Below, one piece after another: positions 26,137 through 35,385 of a DNA stretch of 64,000 nucleotides (position 1 is the first letter of the stretch; each line of letters begins with the position of its first letter). The translations under genes were made by a program, and so were the position numbers. Origin of the DNA: Bacteroidetes bacterium UBA5697 (GTDB lineage Bacteria > Bacteroidota > Bacteroidia > B-17B0 > Aurantibacillaceae); NCBI GenBank assembly GCA_002420145.1, contig DIHL01000038.1, positions 78,527 to 142,526 on the forward strand. Reading direction: 5' to 3'. The notes under the pieces were generated by a model, which ran no database searches, was not told where the DNA came from, and saw nothing but the letters and a program-made list of their open reading frames with translations.

Positions 26137-27846
26137 ATGAAAAAACATAATAAATATCAAACAGAAGTAACAGGTGCAGAAGCGGCGATATTATCATTGT
26201 TAGATGCTCAAGTAACTGATGTATTTGGTTATCCAGGAGGCGCTATCATGCCAGTGTATGATGCTCTTTATGATTACATGGATCAATTAAATCATTATTT
26301 GGTTCGTCATGAACAAGGCGCAACGCATGCGGCACAAGGTTATTCCAGAGTGTCTGGAAAGCCAGGTGTTGTATTTGCAACATCAGGACCAGGAGCCACT
26401 AATTTAATAACAGGCATAGCCGATGCACAAATAGATTCAACTCCGTTAGTTTGTATCACAGGTCAAGTGCATTCTCATTTATTAGGAACTGATGCTTTTC
26501 AGGAAACAGATGTAGTAGGTATATCGATGCCTGTTACGAAATGGAATATACAAGTAACGAAGGCAGAAGATATAGCGCCAGCTATAGCTAAAGCTTTTTA
26601 TATCGCAACATCAGGTCGTCCAGGCCCTGTGTTGGTTGATATCACTAAAGATGCTCAGTTTGGGAAAACAAAATATGTTTATGAAAAATGCGAAAGCATC
26701 AGAAGTTATTTCCCTTGCCCTAAAGTGAATGAAGAGGAAGTTTCAAAAGCAGCTGAATTAATTAATAACGCTCAGCGTCCTTATATACTATGTGGTCATG
26801 GCGTGTTATTATCAGGTGCCGAAAAACAATTATTAGATTTAGCTGAAAAAGCGAATATCCCAGTAGCATCAACTTTATTAGGTTTGGGAGCTTTTCCTCC
26901 AACTCATGAATTATATGTTGGCTACTTAGGAATGCATGGAAATTATGGCCCAAATTTATTGACGAATGAATGTGATGTTTTAATTGCCATAGGAATGCGT
27001 TTTGATGATCGCGTAACAGGTAATGTTTCTAAATATGCTAAGCAAGCTAAGGTGGTTCATTTCGAAATCGATCCTTCTGAAGTAAATAAAATCATACATG
27101 CAGATGTGGCTGTATTAGGTGATGCGAAAGAAGCTTTAGAATTATTATTACCGAAAGTAAAATCTCAAAAACATACCGCGTGGTTACAAAAATTTACAGA
27201 TTGTACTAAAGTAGAATTTGAAAAGGTTGTAAAAAATGCTGTTAATCCAGCTACAGAAAAATTAAGAATGGCTGAAGTTATTCATCAGTTTCATCAATTG
27301 AGTGATGGTAATGCTATTGTGGTAACGGATGTTGGACAACATCAAATGATTACCTCTCGTTACTATAAATTTAATCAACCAAACCATAATGTCACTTCAG
27401 GTGGATTAGGAACTATGGGTTTTGGATTACCTGCTGCAGTGGGCGCTAAAGTAGCACAGCCAAACAAAGAAGTGGTAGCGGTTTTAGGTGATGGTGGTTT
27501 TCAGATGACGATACAAGAATTAGGAACCATCATGCAAAGTAACATTCCTGTAAAGATTTTAGTATTGAATAATAACTTCTTAGGAATGGTTCGTCAATGG
27601 CAACAGTTGTTTTTTGACAGACGCTATTCATTTACAGAAATGAAAAATCCAAATTTTGTGGCAATAGCAAATGGGTATAATATTAAAGGAAAAAAAGTGA
27701 CAGAAAGAAAAAATTTAAAAGAGGCATTAAAGGAAATGTATGAATCGAAGGAAGCCTATTTGTTAGAGGTTGTAGTAGAAAACGAAGAAAATGTTTTTCC
27801 TATGATAACTACAGGAGCAAGTGTTTCAGAAATAATATTAGAATAA
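26137..27846 (+). CDS. ilvB: Acetolactate synthase, large subunit
   Basis: A thiamine-diphosphate enzyme of 569 residues that condenses two pyruvates, or pyruvate with 2-oxobutyrate, as the first common step of Val/Ile synthesis. The N-terminal TPP half has the catalytic Glu in RHEQGATHAAQGYSR. The central domain carries the FAD region (LGMHGNYGPNL). The C-terminal GDGGFQMTIQELGTIMQSN...NNNFLGMVRQWQ is the Mg-TPP motif. It is followed 4 bases later by its regulatory subunit ilvN, so the heteromeric, feedback-controlled form is expected. Confidence 0.96.
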   Translation: MKKHNKYQTEVTGAEAAILSLLDAQVTDVFGYPGGAIMPVYDALYDYMDQLNHYLVRHEQGATHAAQGYSRVSGKPGVVFATSGPGATNLITGIADAQIDSTPLVCITGQVHSHLLGTDAFQETDVVGISMPVTKWNIQVTKAEDIAPAIAKAFYIATSGRPGPVLVDITKDAQFGKTKYVYEKCESIRSYFPCPKVNEEEVSKAAELINNAQRPYILCGHGVLLSGAEKQLLDLAEKANIPVASTLLGLGAFPPTHELYVGYLGMHGNYGPNLLTNECDVLIAIGMRFDDRVTGNVSKYAKQAKVVHFEIDPSEVNKIIHADVAVLGDAKEALELLLPKVKSQKHTAWLQKFTDCTKVEFEKVVKNAVNPATEKLRMAEVIHQFHQLSDGNAIVVTDVGQHQMITSRYYKFNQPNHNVTSGGLGTMGFGLPAAVGAKVAQPNKEVVAVLGDGGFQMTIQELGTIMQSNIPVKILVLNNNFLGMVRQWQQLFFDRRYSFTEMKNPNFVAIANGYNIKGKKVTERKNLKEALKEMYESKEAYLLEVVVENEENVFPMITTGASVSEIILE

Positions 27847-27850
27847 CATC

Positions 27851-28405
27851 ATGGAAAATACATACACATTATCTGTTTTTACAGAAGATAAAATCGGTTT
27901 ATTAAATAGAATAACCATTATATTTACAAGAAGACACATTAACATCGAAAGCATCACAGCTAGCGAAAGTGAAGTAAAAGGAATCTATCGTTACACGATT
28001 GTTGTAACTGTTTCTCAAGAACAAGTTGAAAAATTAGTTGGGCAAATTGAAAAACAAGTAGAAGTTTTAAAGGCATTCTATCATATCAATAACGATATCC
28101 TATCTCGCGAAATGGCTTTATATAAAGTATCAGCAGATGCTTTAAAAGAAAATGAATTATTTACACGGATAGTCAATGAGAATCACGCAAAAATATTGAG
28201 TATTTCCCCCGAATATATTGTTGTAGAAAAAACGGGAGATGAGCGAGAAATAAAACATTTATTCAACGACTTAGAAAAATTTGGCATGCTTGAATTTGTC
28301 AGAAGCGGAAGGGTAGCTATCACCAAGCCAATGAAAACGTTAAATACCTTTTTAAAAGAAGTAGAAAACAATAGCAAAACAACTGTTAAACATTTTAATA
28401 ACTAA
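27851..28405 (+). CDS. ilvN: Acetolactate synthase, small regulatory subunit
   Basis: This 184-residue regulatory subunit opens with an ACT domain (YTLSVFTEDKIGLLNRITIIFTRR, then INIESITASES) that binds valine for feedback inhibition. A second ACT-like C-terminal domain (YKVSADALKENELF to GMLEFVRSGRVAI) follows, as in IlvN/IlvH. It starts 4 bases after ilvB. A 92-base gap with a long stem-loop (28415-28463) separates it from ilvC, the only sizeable break in the operon. Confidence 0.94.
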   Translation: MENTYTLSVFTEDKIGLLNRITIIFTRRHINIESITASESEVKGIYRYTIVVTVSQEQVEKLVGQIEKQVEVLKAFYHINNDILSREMALYKVSADALKENELFTRIVNENHAKILSISPEYIVVEKTGDEREIKHLFNDLEKFGMLEFVRSGRVAITKPMKTLNTFLKEVENNSKTTVKHFNN

Positions 28406-28414
28406 TTATATGAA

Positions 28415-28463
28415 ATAACCATGTTGCCTTTAGTGAAAGCATTATTAGTGATAACATGGTTAT
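28415..28463 (+). promoter_or_regulatory. Stem-loop between ilvN and ilvC
   Basis: A perfect 11-bp inverted repeat (ATAACCATGTT at 28415-28425 and AACATGGTTAT at 28453-28463) encloses a 27-base loop in the ilvN-ilvC gap. No T-run follows, so it is not a terminator. A role in mRNA processing or differential stability is possible. Confidence 0.45.
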
Positions 28464-28497
28464 AGCATATGACAATTAAAAACAATAAAATAAACAT

Positions 28498-29967
28498 ATG
28501 AAAAATTATTTCAACACATTACCTCTTAGATTACAACTTGAACAATTAGGTGTATGTGAATTCATGGATCAATCAGAATTTACAGATGGTGTATCTGCTC
28601 TCAAAAATAAAAAAGTAGTGATTGTTGGTTGCGGAGCTCAAGGATTAAATCAAGGTTTAAATATGAGAGACTCTGGTTTAGATATTTCTTATGCATTGCG
28701 CGCAGATGCAATCAGTCAGAAGAGAGCTTCTTTTTTGAATGCTACAGAAAATGGATTTAAAGTTGGAACTTATGAAGAGCTAATACCAACAGCTGACTTA
28801 GTGTGTAATTTAACTCCTGATAAGCAACATAAGTCAGTTGTAACAGCTATCATGCCTTTAATGAAAAAGGGATCGACTTTGTCTTACTCTCATGGTTTTA
28901 ACATTGTAGAAGAAGGTATGCAAATACGTAAAGACATTACAGTTATCATGTGTGCTCCAAAATGTCCGGGCTCTGAAGTTCGTGAAGAATATAAAAGAGG
29001 ATTTGGTGTACCAACTTTAATAGCTGTTCATCCAGAAAATGATCCAAACGGAGAAGGATTAAACCAAGCCAAAGCTTATGCAGTTGCAACGGGTGGTCAT
29101 AGAGCAGGAGTTTTAAATTCATCATTTGTTGCCGAAGTAAAATCTGATTTAATGGGTGAGCAAACTATTTTGTGTGGGATGTTGCAAACTGGCTCTATAT
29201 TATGTTTTGATAAAATGGTAGAGAAGGGAATAGAACCAGGTTATGCTTCTAAGTTAGTTCAATATGGTTGGGAAACAATCACCGAAGCTTTAAAACATGG
29301 AGGAATAACTAACATGATGGATCGTTTAAATAATCCTTCAAAAATAAAAGCATATGAACTAGCAGAAGAATTGAAATCTATTTTACGTCCATTATTTCAA
29401 AAACATATGGATGATATTTTATCTGGTGATTTTTCTAAAAACATGATGGCTGATTGGGCAAATGATGATGCTAATTTATTAAGCTGGAGAGCAGCAACTG
29501 CTAAAACTAATTTTGAAAAAACTTCTGCAACTACTTCAACGATATCTGAGCAAGAATATTTTGATCATGGTGTATTGATGATTGCAATGGTGAAAGCTGG
29601 TGTTGAGTTAGCTTTTGAAACAATGACTGAATCCGGGATCATTGAAGAATCAGCTTATTACGAATCATTGCATGAGTTGCCTTTAATAGCAAACACGGTT
29701 GCGCGAAAAAAGTTGTATGAAATGAATAGAATCATTTCTGATACGGCTGAATATGGCTGTTATTTATTTGACCATGCATGTAAGCCTTTATTAAAGGACT
29801 TTATGAAGACCGTTAATACTGATGTTATAGGAAAGCCTTTTGCAACTTTTAATGCAGTTGATAATAAATTGTTAATTGCAGTGAATCAAAGCATCAGAAA
29901 TCATCCAATAGAGGAGGTTGGTGCTTGGCTAAGAGAATCGATGACTGAAATGAAAAAGATAGGGTAA
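28498..29967 (+). CDS. ilvC: Ketol-acid reductoisomerase (class II)
   Basis: The 489-residue length marks the long class II enzyme with a duplicated knotted C-terminal domain (as in E. coli), not the roughly 330-residue class I. It isomerises and reduces acetolactate using NADPH and Mg. The Rossmann motif is VVIVGCGAQGLNQGLNMRDSG, followed by SYALRAD. The catalytic His and acids lie in LSYSHGFNIVEEG, the CAPKCPGSEVREEYKRGFGVP stretch and DLMGEQTILCGM. It lies 92 bases after ilvN, past a stem-loop. Confidence 0.96.
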   Translation: MKNYFNTLPLRLQLEQLGVCEFMDQSEFTDGVSALKNKKVVIVGCGAQGLNQGLNMRDSGLDISYALRADAISQKRASFLNATENGFKVGTYEELIPTADLVCNLTPDKQHKSVVTAIMPLMKKGSTLSYSHGFNIVEEGMQIRKDITVIMCAPKCPGSEVREEYKRGFGVPTLIAVHPENDPNGEGLNQAKAYAVATGGHRAGVLNSSFVAEVKSDLMGEQTILCGMLQTGSILCFDKMVEKGIEPGYASKLVQYGWETITEALKHGGITNMMDRLNNPSKIKAYELAEELKSILRPLFQKHMDDILSGDFSKNMMADWANDDANLLSWRAATAKTNFEKTSATTSTISEQEYFDHGVLMIAMVKAGVELAFETMTESGIIEESAYYESLHELPLIANTVARKKLYEMNRIISDTAEYGCYLFDHACKPLLKDFMKTVNTDVIGKPFATFNAVDNKLLIAVNQSIRNHPIEEVGAWLRESMTEMKKIG

Positions 29968-29991
29968 TAGATTAAGAAAATAAAAAACAAC

Positions 29992-31233
29992 ATGGTATCA
30001 TTAGATAACATCAATAAAGCTGCTGAAAATTTGCAAGGCATATCAATGCATACGCCTTTGCAATACAATTTGCAATTAAGTGAAGAATTTGGTTGTAATG
30101 TTTATTTAAAACGCGAAGACTTACAAGTTGTTCGTTCATATAAAATTAGAGGGGCATATAACAAGATCAGTTCTTTGTCTGATTTTGAAAAACAGAATGG
30201 TGTTGTTTGCGCAAGCGCTGGTAATCACGCACAAGGCGTTGCGTATTCTTGTCGTAAATTGAATATCCAAGGCACAATTTTTATGCCCGCAACAACACCT
30301 TCTCAAAAAATTAATCAGGTAAAATTATTTGGCAAAGAGCATATTAATATTGTATTAGTAGGTGACACTTTTGATGATGCTTACAAGGCAGCTGTAGAAT
30401 TTTGCAATTCAAAAGGCGCTGCTTTTGTGCATCCTTTTGATGATGAAAAAGTAATAGCTGGGCAAGGAACAGTTGCTAAAGAAATAGTAGAAGACGCTGA
30501 TTTTGAAATTGATTTTGTTTTAGTACCAATTGGTGGCGGTGGTTTAGCGGCCGGCTGTGTGAGCTATTTGTCACAAACCAACCCTAAAATCAAAATTATC
30601 GGGGTTGAACCAGAAGGAGCTCCATCCATGAAAACTTCTATTGCATATGGGTTTAATACAGAATTGAAAGAAATTGACAAGTTTGTTGATGGTGCCGCTG
30701 TTAAGAAAGTTGGGGATAAAACCTTTGAAATCTGTAAACAAAAGTTAAGCGACATTGTTCTTGTTCCTGAGGGAAAAGTTTGTACTACCATTTTAAATTT
30801 ATACAACCAGCAAGCTATTGTTGTTGAGCCAGCAGGCGCTTTAACGGTTGCTGCTTTAAATTATTTAAAGGATAGCTTGAAAGGAAAAAATGTGGTGTGC
30901 GTGGTCAGTGGAAGTAATAATGATATTATGCGCACAGAAGAGATTAGAGAACGCTCTTTGATGTTTGAAGGACTTAAACACTTCTTTGTTATCAGATTTC
31001 CTCAACGAGCAGGAGCATTAAAAGAATTTGTTGGTAATGTTTTGGGGCCAAATGATGATATTGTACATTTTGAATATATGAAAAAAAATAATCGCGAAAA
31101 TGGTCCTGCACTTGTAGGACTAGAAATAAAGGACCCTAAAGATTTAGAGGCCTTGAAGAAAAATCTAATAGCTTCTGGCTTTCAGTATGAATATTTAAAT
31201 ATAAACGACAACTTATTGCAGTTTTTAATCTAA
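29992..31233 (+). CDS. ilvA: Threonine ammonia-lyase (biosynthetic threonine deaminase)
   Basis: A PLP enzyme of 413 residues that makes 2-oxobutyrate from threonine to start isoleucine synthesis. The PLP Lys is in VRSYKIRGAYN, and the phosphate-binding Gly-rich loop is GGGGLAAGC. The C-terminus has one ACT-like regulatory domain (FFVIRFPQRAGALKEFVGNVLGP), shorter than the two-domain E. coli IlvA, as in IlvA1-type enzymes. Its presence completes an isoleucine-dedicated operon and fits the Ile-rich leader. No leuABCD genes follow in this window. Confidence 0.94.
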   Translation: MVSLDNINKAAENLQGISMHTPLQYNLQLSEEFGCNVYLKREDLQVVRSYKIRGAYNKISSLSDFEKQNGVVCASAGNHAQGVAYSCRKLNIQGTIFMPATTPSQKINQVKLFGKEHINIVLVGDTFDDAYKAAVEFCNSKGAAFVHPFDDEKVIAGQGTVAKEIVEDADFEIDFVLVPIGGGGLAAGCVSYLSQTNPKIKIIGVEPEGAPSMKTSIAYGFNTELKEIDKFVDGAAVKKVGDKTFEICKQKLSDIVLVPEGKVCTTILNLYNQQAIVVEPAGALTVAALNYLKDSLKGKNVVCVVSGSNNDIMRTEEIRERSLMFEGLKHFFVIRFPQRAGALKEFVGNVLGPNDDIVHFEYMKKNNRENGPALVGLEIKDPKDLEALKKNLIASGFQYEYLNINDNLLQFLI

Positions 31234-31246
31234 TCAGACTTACTAA
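31234..31246 (+). repeat. 13-bp intergenic repeat, copy 3 (TCAGACTTACTAA)
   Basis: It starts immediately after the ilvA stop codon, at the downstream edge of the ilv operon. Copy 2 lies at the upstream edge. Confidence 0.5.
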
Positions 31247-31332
31247 GAATTAATTTTTTTAATCATTCTAGACGTTGAAAAAAATGATTTAATTTTATTC
31301 ACAACAATTTAGATAAACTATAAATACTATAA

Positions 31333-31580
31333 ACTTTTTTAATTGCTTTTTTATTTTTCACTTTTGACCCAGTAGCAAAAAATATATCCATCAACGATGA
31401 TTTGTTAGTTGGTGATTTGTATACCTCTGCCGTTGGGTCTTCAAAAATCCTGGTTTAACTACCAACTCGCCTTTGTTAATCTTGGGCGCTGCCATTAGCG
31501 TAGCTATAACAAACGACATTATATATATTAATGCTGGTACTTATAATAATGAAGTTAGTTTTAATTTAACCACAAACTAA
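31333..31580 (+). pseudogene. Remnant of a secreted beta-helix-type protein (N-terminus only)
   Basis: This stretch reads as a hydrophobic signal-like segment (TFLIAFLFFTFDPVA), then KNISINDDLLVGDLYTSAVG. After a one-base shift in an A-run at about 31443-31447 it continues PGLTTNSPLLILGAAISVAI, TNDIIYINAGTYNNE and VSFNLTTN before a stop at 31578. That pattern (YVND...GD.YTSA.G...NPG....P..TL..AI..A..GD.IYV.AGTY.E) is the opening of many Bacteroidota right-handed beta-helix or T9SS surface proteins. There is no clean start, one frameshift, and only about 70 residues remain. Confidence 0.55.
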
Positions 31581-33730
31581 AACGGCAAATGAATATAGCC
31601 ATATTTCCATAAGAGATATAAGGCAAATCCAATTAGAATTGATACGATAAAAATAGCGGGTAGAATAGGACGTTTCTTTTTAGTAAAAGGGTCATTTAAA
31701 TTTATTTTAGCACCTTTTGGTAATTCTGCTAAGTGAGTTAGGGTATTGCCAAATTGAATATTAACTACAGCACTAGCATTAATTGCCCAACCGTTAGCAT
31801 CTAATATTGGAGCAAGATTTCGTTTGCGAAGTTTTAAATAAGCAATAATCATAGATGGCCCAGAAATTAATAATAATAAACCAACAAAGGCGATTGGCAT
31901 TTTCCACCAAGTTAATCCTAAAAATCCTGCAATAAGCGATCCAATTGCTGTTCCAATAGCGCCAACTGCCAAGCCTATAGCAGCAAAAATCCCCACGAAT
32001 TTACCTACATCAAATGGCGCTGGCGGATCTTTTTTTGCTTTTGGCTCTTCTGCTTTTACAGGAACATTTTCGATACTCTTTGTCATGTCTCCAGTAACTT
32101 TATCATCCTGTGCAGTAGCAAATTTATTGATTTGAGTTTCTATAAATCTTGATACTTTTCGATATGGAGAGAAGAATGCTTGACGAATACTAATAGGATT
32201 ATCTACAATTTTTATAACAGTTGCATCCCAATCTAAACCATTTCTGTCATAGAATAAAGCATTTTTTCCAACAACCAAATTATCGATGTCTCCATTGGTT
32301 AAGGCTGCCACAATCGTCATTTGTTCATTGGTTGATCTTGAGGTGCACTCGCAATACATTAAATACATACCACTAAACGACACCATGGTAGCGTGTTTAG
32401 CCATGTCGGATACCTTGATACATAAATCACAACTACGTTGATCAATATATAATGTTCCAGCTTGAAAAATTGCTTTTGCTCCAGGAGTATAGAAATCGAA
32501 AAACGTCACAAAGTTTTTTAACAATGTAAATAAATCCCGATGATAACGCACTAATTTATCAACTAAGATAATATTGTTTGCCTCATCTTCTAAGTCTATG
32601 TCCTGTTCTATTAAACTAATTAATTGTTCTTTATATGTTCCCGAAAGAATATGTTGAATTCTTTCGATACCCAACGATTCAACGTTTGAACCCTCTTTTT
32701 CAGAAGTCCATTGAGTATAAGCTTTGAAGGAATCAATAATGTTATTCCATTCAATTTCTGTAATACTGCCTTTGTTTTTAAAAAGAGGAATTACTATTAA
32801 GTGCTTAAAATTTAAAATCGAATTTTCCCATGCAGGATTGATACCAGTTGTAATGGGAAGAGATTTATTTCCTTCAATTTTTGCTAAAGGATAGGCAGCA
32901 ATGTCTTCTATACATTTAGAAAGATCATTAGCAGTTATACTTTCTACTCTCGCTACTTGTAAATTTAATACCTCGGTAGATTGAACATCAAAAGCGGCTA
33001 ATCGACAACGAATAAAATAGTCATCAATTTTTGATTTAACTGAACAAAAATTTTGATATGCTGCTTCTGTATGGTCTCCATAAGGTAAAATGTTTTGGAT
33101 GTCAGCATCTTTTTTTGCAAGCCATGTTGCATATTTTGTGCAGCTTTCTATAAAGTTATTTATCAGTTCAAGTGAAATACCTTGTTTGCCGCCTCTATCT
33201 TTAACAGAGCCTAAGCATAAAATAATTTCTTGAATTACTTTTATTAATTCCTCATTAGAAGTGCTATCTTCTGTGATGATACCATCTCCATTAAAGCGAG
33301 TGCCAGCAAATATTTTTTCGGTATTAGATGTTTCTTCTACGGTTAACGATGTGGCATTTTCTTTACCTAAATTTTTTAAAATAATTTGAGCCGACTCTAG
33401 TAATGTTTTTCCAAGCTCTGTATTTTCATTAATAGAAGATAATTGGAAAACAGGTTCTTGTTTTAATAAATCATTAGGATTTTTTAAAATGTTAGTTACC
33501 CACTCGGCAGCTTCAATTAATTCGGGTACTCTTATTTTTCCATCATCATCAATGTCGATAATTTCAAGTGTTTTTTTGTCAATTTCTAATCCATCAACAG
33601 GGCAGCTTAACGCAGTCCATAGTTTTGGATCAAGATTAGATAGGTTCTGTAAATCTGACCCTGATTCTAAGTTGACGCGTTTTACGCCGCCAACAGTAGA
33701 GAAACTCCATATATGATTGTTTGATTTCAT
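31577..33730 (-). CDS. EF-hand-containing membrane protein of unknown function
   Basis: This 717-residue protein has no signal peptide. Near the N-terminus it has a complete EF-hand calcium loop, D59-x-D61-x-D63-G-x-I66-x3-E70 (DIDDDGKIRVPE). A degenerate second loop follows at about 145-156 (FNGDGIITED). The middle (160-560) is a long soluble region of no family I recognise. The C-terminus has membrane helices at about 605-660 (IGLAVGAIGTAIGSLIAGFLG and a second one) and near 690-712 (FIVSILIGFALYLLW). A -7 box (33754-33761) lies 23 bases upstream of the ATG. Calcium-responsive regulation of a membrane process is inference from the EF-hand alone. Confidence 0.75.
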   Translation of the reverse strand: MKSNNHIWSFSTVGGVKRVNLESGSDLQNLSNLDPKLWTALSCPVDGLEIDKKTLEIIDIDDDGKIRVPELIEAAEWVTNILKNPNDLLKQEPVFQLSSINENTELGKTLLESAQIILKNLGKENATSLTVEETSNTEKIFAGTRFNGDGIITEDSTSNEELIKVIQEIILCLGSVKDRGGKQGISLELINNFIESCTKYATWLAKKDADIQNILPYGDHTEAAYQNFCSVKSKIDDYFIRCRLAAFDVQSTEVLNLQVARVESITANDLSKCIEDIAAYPLAKIEGNKSLPITTGINPAWENSILNFKHLIVIPLFKNKGSITEIEWNNIIDSFKAYTQWTSEKEGSNVESLGIERIQHILSGTYKEQLISLIEQDIDLEDEANNIILVDKLVRYHRDLFTLLKNFVTFFDFYTPGAKAIFQAGTLYIDQRSCDLCIKVSDMAKHATMVSFSGMYLMYCECTSRSTNEQMTIVAALTNGDIDNLVVGKNALFYDRNGLDWDATVIKIVDNPISIRQAFFSPYRKVSRFIETQINKFATAQDDKVTGDMTKSIENVPVKAEEPKAKKDPPAPFDVGKFVGIFAAIGLAVGAIGTAIGSLIAGFLGLTWWKMPIAFVGLLLLISGPSMIIAYLKLRKRNLAPILDANGWAINASAVVNIQFGNTLTHLAELPKGAKINLNDPFTKKKRPILPAIFIVSILIGFALYLLWKYGYIHLPF

Positions 33731-33753
33731 TTTTAATAGTTATACATTCTAAA

Positions 33754-33761
33754 CAAAATTA
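33754..33761 (-). promoter_or_regulatory. Putative -7 box of the EF-hand membrane protein gene
   Basis: The minus strand reads TAATTTTG, a full TAnnTTTG match, 23 bases upstream of the ATG at 33730. No clear -33 element is seen. Confidence 0.45.
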
Positions 33762-33933
33762 TAAATTAAACTGAGTTTATGATGTGTTGTTATTATTTTA
33801 ATTCTGTAAAAAAATTACTAAAGTGATGTTTGTGAAAGGTATATACACTAGCGAGCATGAAATACTCAATAAACATATAGGAATTTAAAAAGAAATATTT
33901 TGATTTAAACCATCAATAAATACATACTATTAA

Positions 33934-35376
33934 TTAGTGCCTTAGTATTTTTCCGCTACCTGTCATTGGTAATGACTCTACAATTTTAACTCTTTGAGGA
34001 ACTTTGTATGTAGAAAGTCGTTTTCTACAATACGTTAAAACTTCTTCTACATCTACTGTTTTGCCTTCATGTAATACTAATTCGGCTTGAATAATTTGAC
34101 CCATTAAAACGTGAGGTGTTCCACTAATTCTAGCGAATTTAATTTCGGGTATAGTTTCCAAAACTCCTTCCACTTCTTCTGGAAACACTTTATTGCCAGA
34201 AACATTAATCATAGATTTTTCTCTTCCTTCCACTTTTACTAAACCATCTTGTGTTTTGGAAGCAAAATCAGCAGTAAGAAAATATCCATTTTTTAAAACA
34301 TCTTGTCGTAATGTTGGAGGATATAAATAGGCATCAAACATACCTGGCCCTTTAATTGCCAAATGTCCAATAATACCACAAGGTAGCGGATTATGGTTGT
34401 CGTCTAATATATCAACTGAATAATCAGGTAAGGCATAACCAACGGCATCAGGGTTTTCTTCAGATTTAATATGATTAATCATTGGTAAGCCAATTTCTAT
34501 AATACCATATGCTTGGCTGACATCTATATTAAATCTTTGTTTAAATAGTTTACAAACATCAACAGATATGGCAGCAGATGTAGAGATAACCATTTTTAAA
34601 CTTGGCATCATGTCTCCACTGGTATCACTGGCTAATAAACGAATTTGCATCGGTGATGCATACAATAGAGTGCCGTTATGAGCATTTGTAATATCAATAA
34701 TGTTTTTTGATAAAAAATCTTTAGCAATTGCTATAGCGGCACCATGTCTAATGTACAATAAAATAGAAACTACAAAATGATAAGCCATTGGTAAAACCCA
34801 CACAACGGTATTTCCAACACCTAGGTTTAATACTTTATTGGCAGCATCTACTCTTTCAATGGCAGATTGATGAGATATGATAACACCTTTTGATTTTCCG
34901 GTTGTGCCTGAGGTAAAACGAATAAATGCTGGATTTTCAACATGAGGAGCAAATAGTTGTTGTTTTGGAATATCTGTAAAAGCAAATCGATATGATTCGA
35001 TATTCATGTTAATCATTTTATGGTTTGCCTCTATTGGACAGGCACCATGTTGATCATCCATTATCCCATGTAGTTTAGCTTCATCTAAAATACCATCAAT
35101 TTCTGCTTTTTTAAGCTGATGAGACATTGGCATTACTGTTGCACCACAACCTACCACTGCAAAAATTCCCATAATAAAATTTCTGCTATTTCTCGACATC
35201 ACTCCAATTCCCATTCCTTTAGTAACACCTAAAGCTAAAAGTTTATTTTTTAAGACTTCTGTTTCAGCATACAATTGCTCAAATGTAAGCATACCATATT
35301 CATCATAAACAGCAGGTGAAGTTGGCCATTTTTGGGCAGCATCTTTTAATGCATCATATACTAAAGGGGCATTCAT
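33934..35376 (-). CDS. AMP-forming acyl/aminoacyl ligase (adenylation enzyme)
   Basis: This 480-residue member of the ANL superfamily activates a carboxylic acid as its adenylate and would load it on the neighbouring carrier protein. The A3 P-loop FTSGTTGKSKGV is at residues 154-165. The A5-like AYGIIEIGLPM, A7-like TADFASK and A8-like VEGREKSMINVSGNKVFPEEVE follow. The protein ends GSGKILRH with the A10 Lys at 476. It is shorter than most acyl-CoA synthetases. It is the last gene of the six-gene run and starts 9 bases after the FAD gene. Whether the substrate is an amino acid, an aromatic acid or a fatty acid cannot be read from the sequence; I see no clear aspartate in the A4 position that would mark an amino acid. 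Confidence 0.85.
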   Translation of the reverse strand: MNAPLVYDALKDAAQKWPTSPAVYDEYGMLTFEQLYAETEVLKNKLLALGVTKGMGIGVMSRNSRNFIMGIFAVVGCGATVMPMSHQLKKAEIDGILDEAKLHGIMDDQHGACPIEANHKMINMNIESYRFAFTDIPKQQLFAPHVENPAFIRFTSGTTGKSKGVIISHQSAIERVDAANKVLNLGVGNTVVWVLPMAYHFVVSILLYIRHGAAIAIAKDFLSKNIIDITNAHNGTLLYASPMQIRLLASDTSGDMMPSLKMVISTSAAISVDVCKLFKQRFNIDVSQAYGIIEIGLPMINHIKSEENPDAVGYALPDYSVDILDDNHNPLPCGIIGHLAIKGPGMFDAYLYPPTLRQDVLKNGYFLTADFASKTQDGLVKVEGREKSMINVSGNKVFPEEVEGVLETIPEIKFARISGTPHVLMGQIIQAELVLHEGKTVDVEEVLTYCRKRLSTYKVPQRVKIVESLPMTGSGKILRH

Positions 35377-35385
35377 TTGGCTAAT

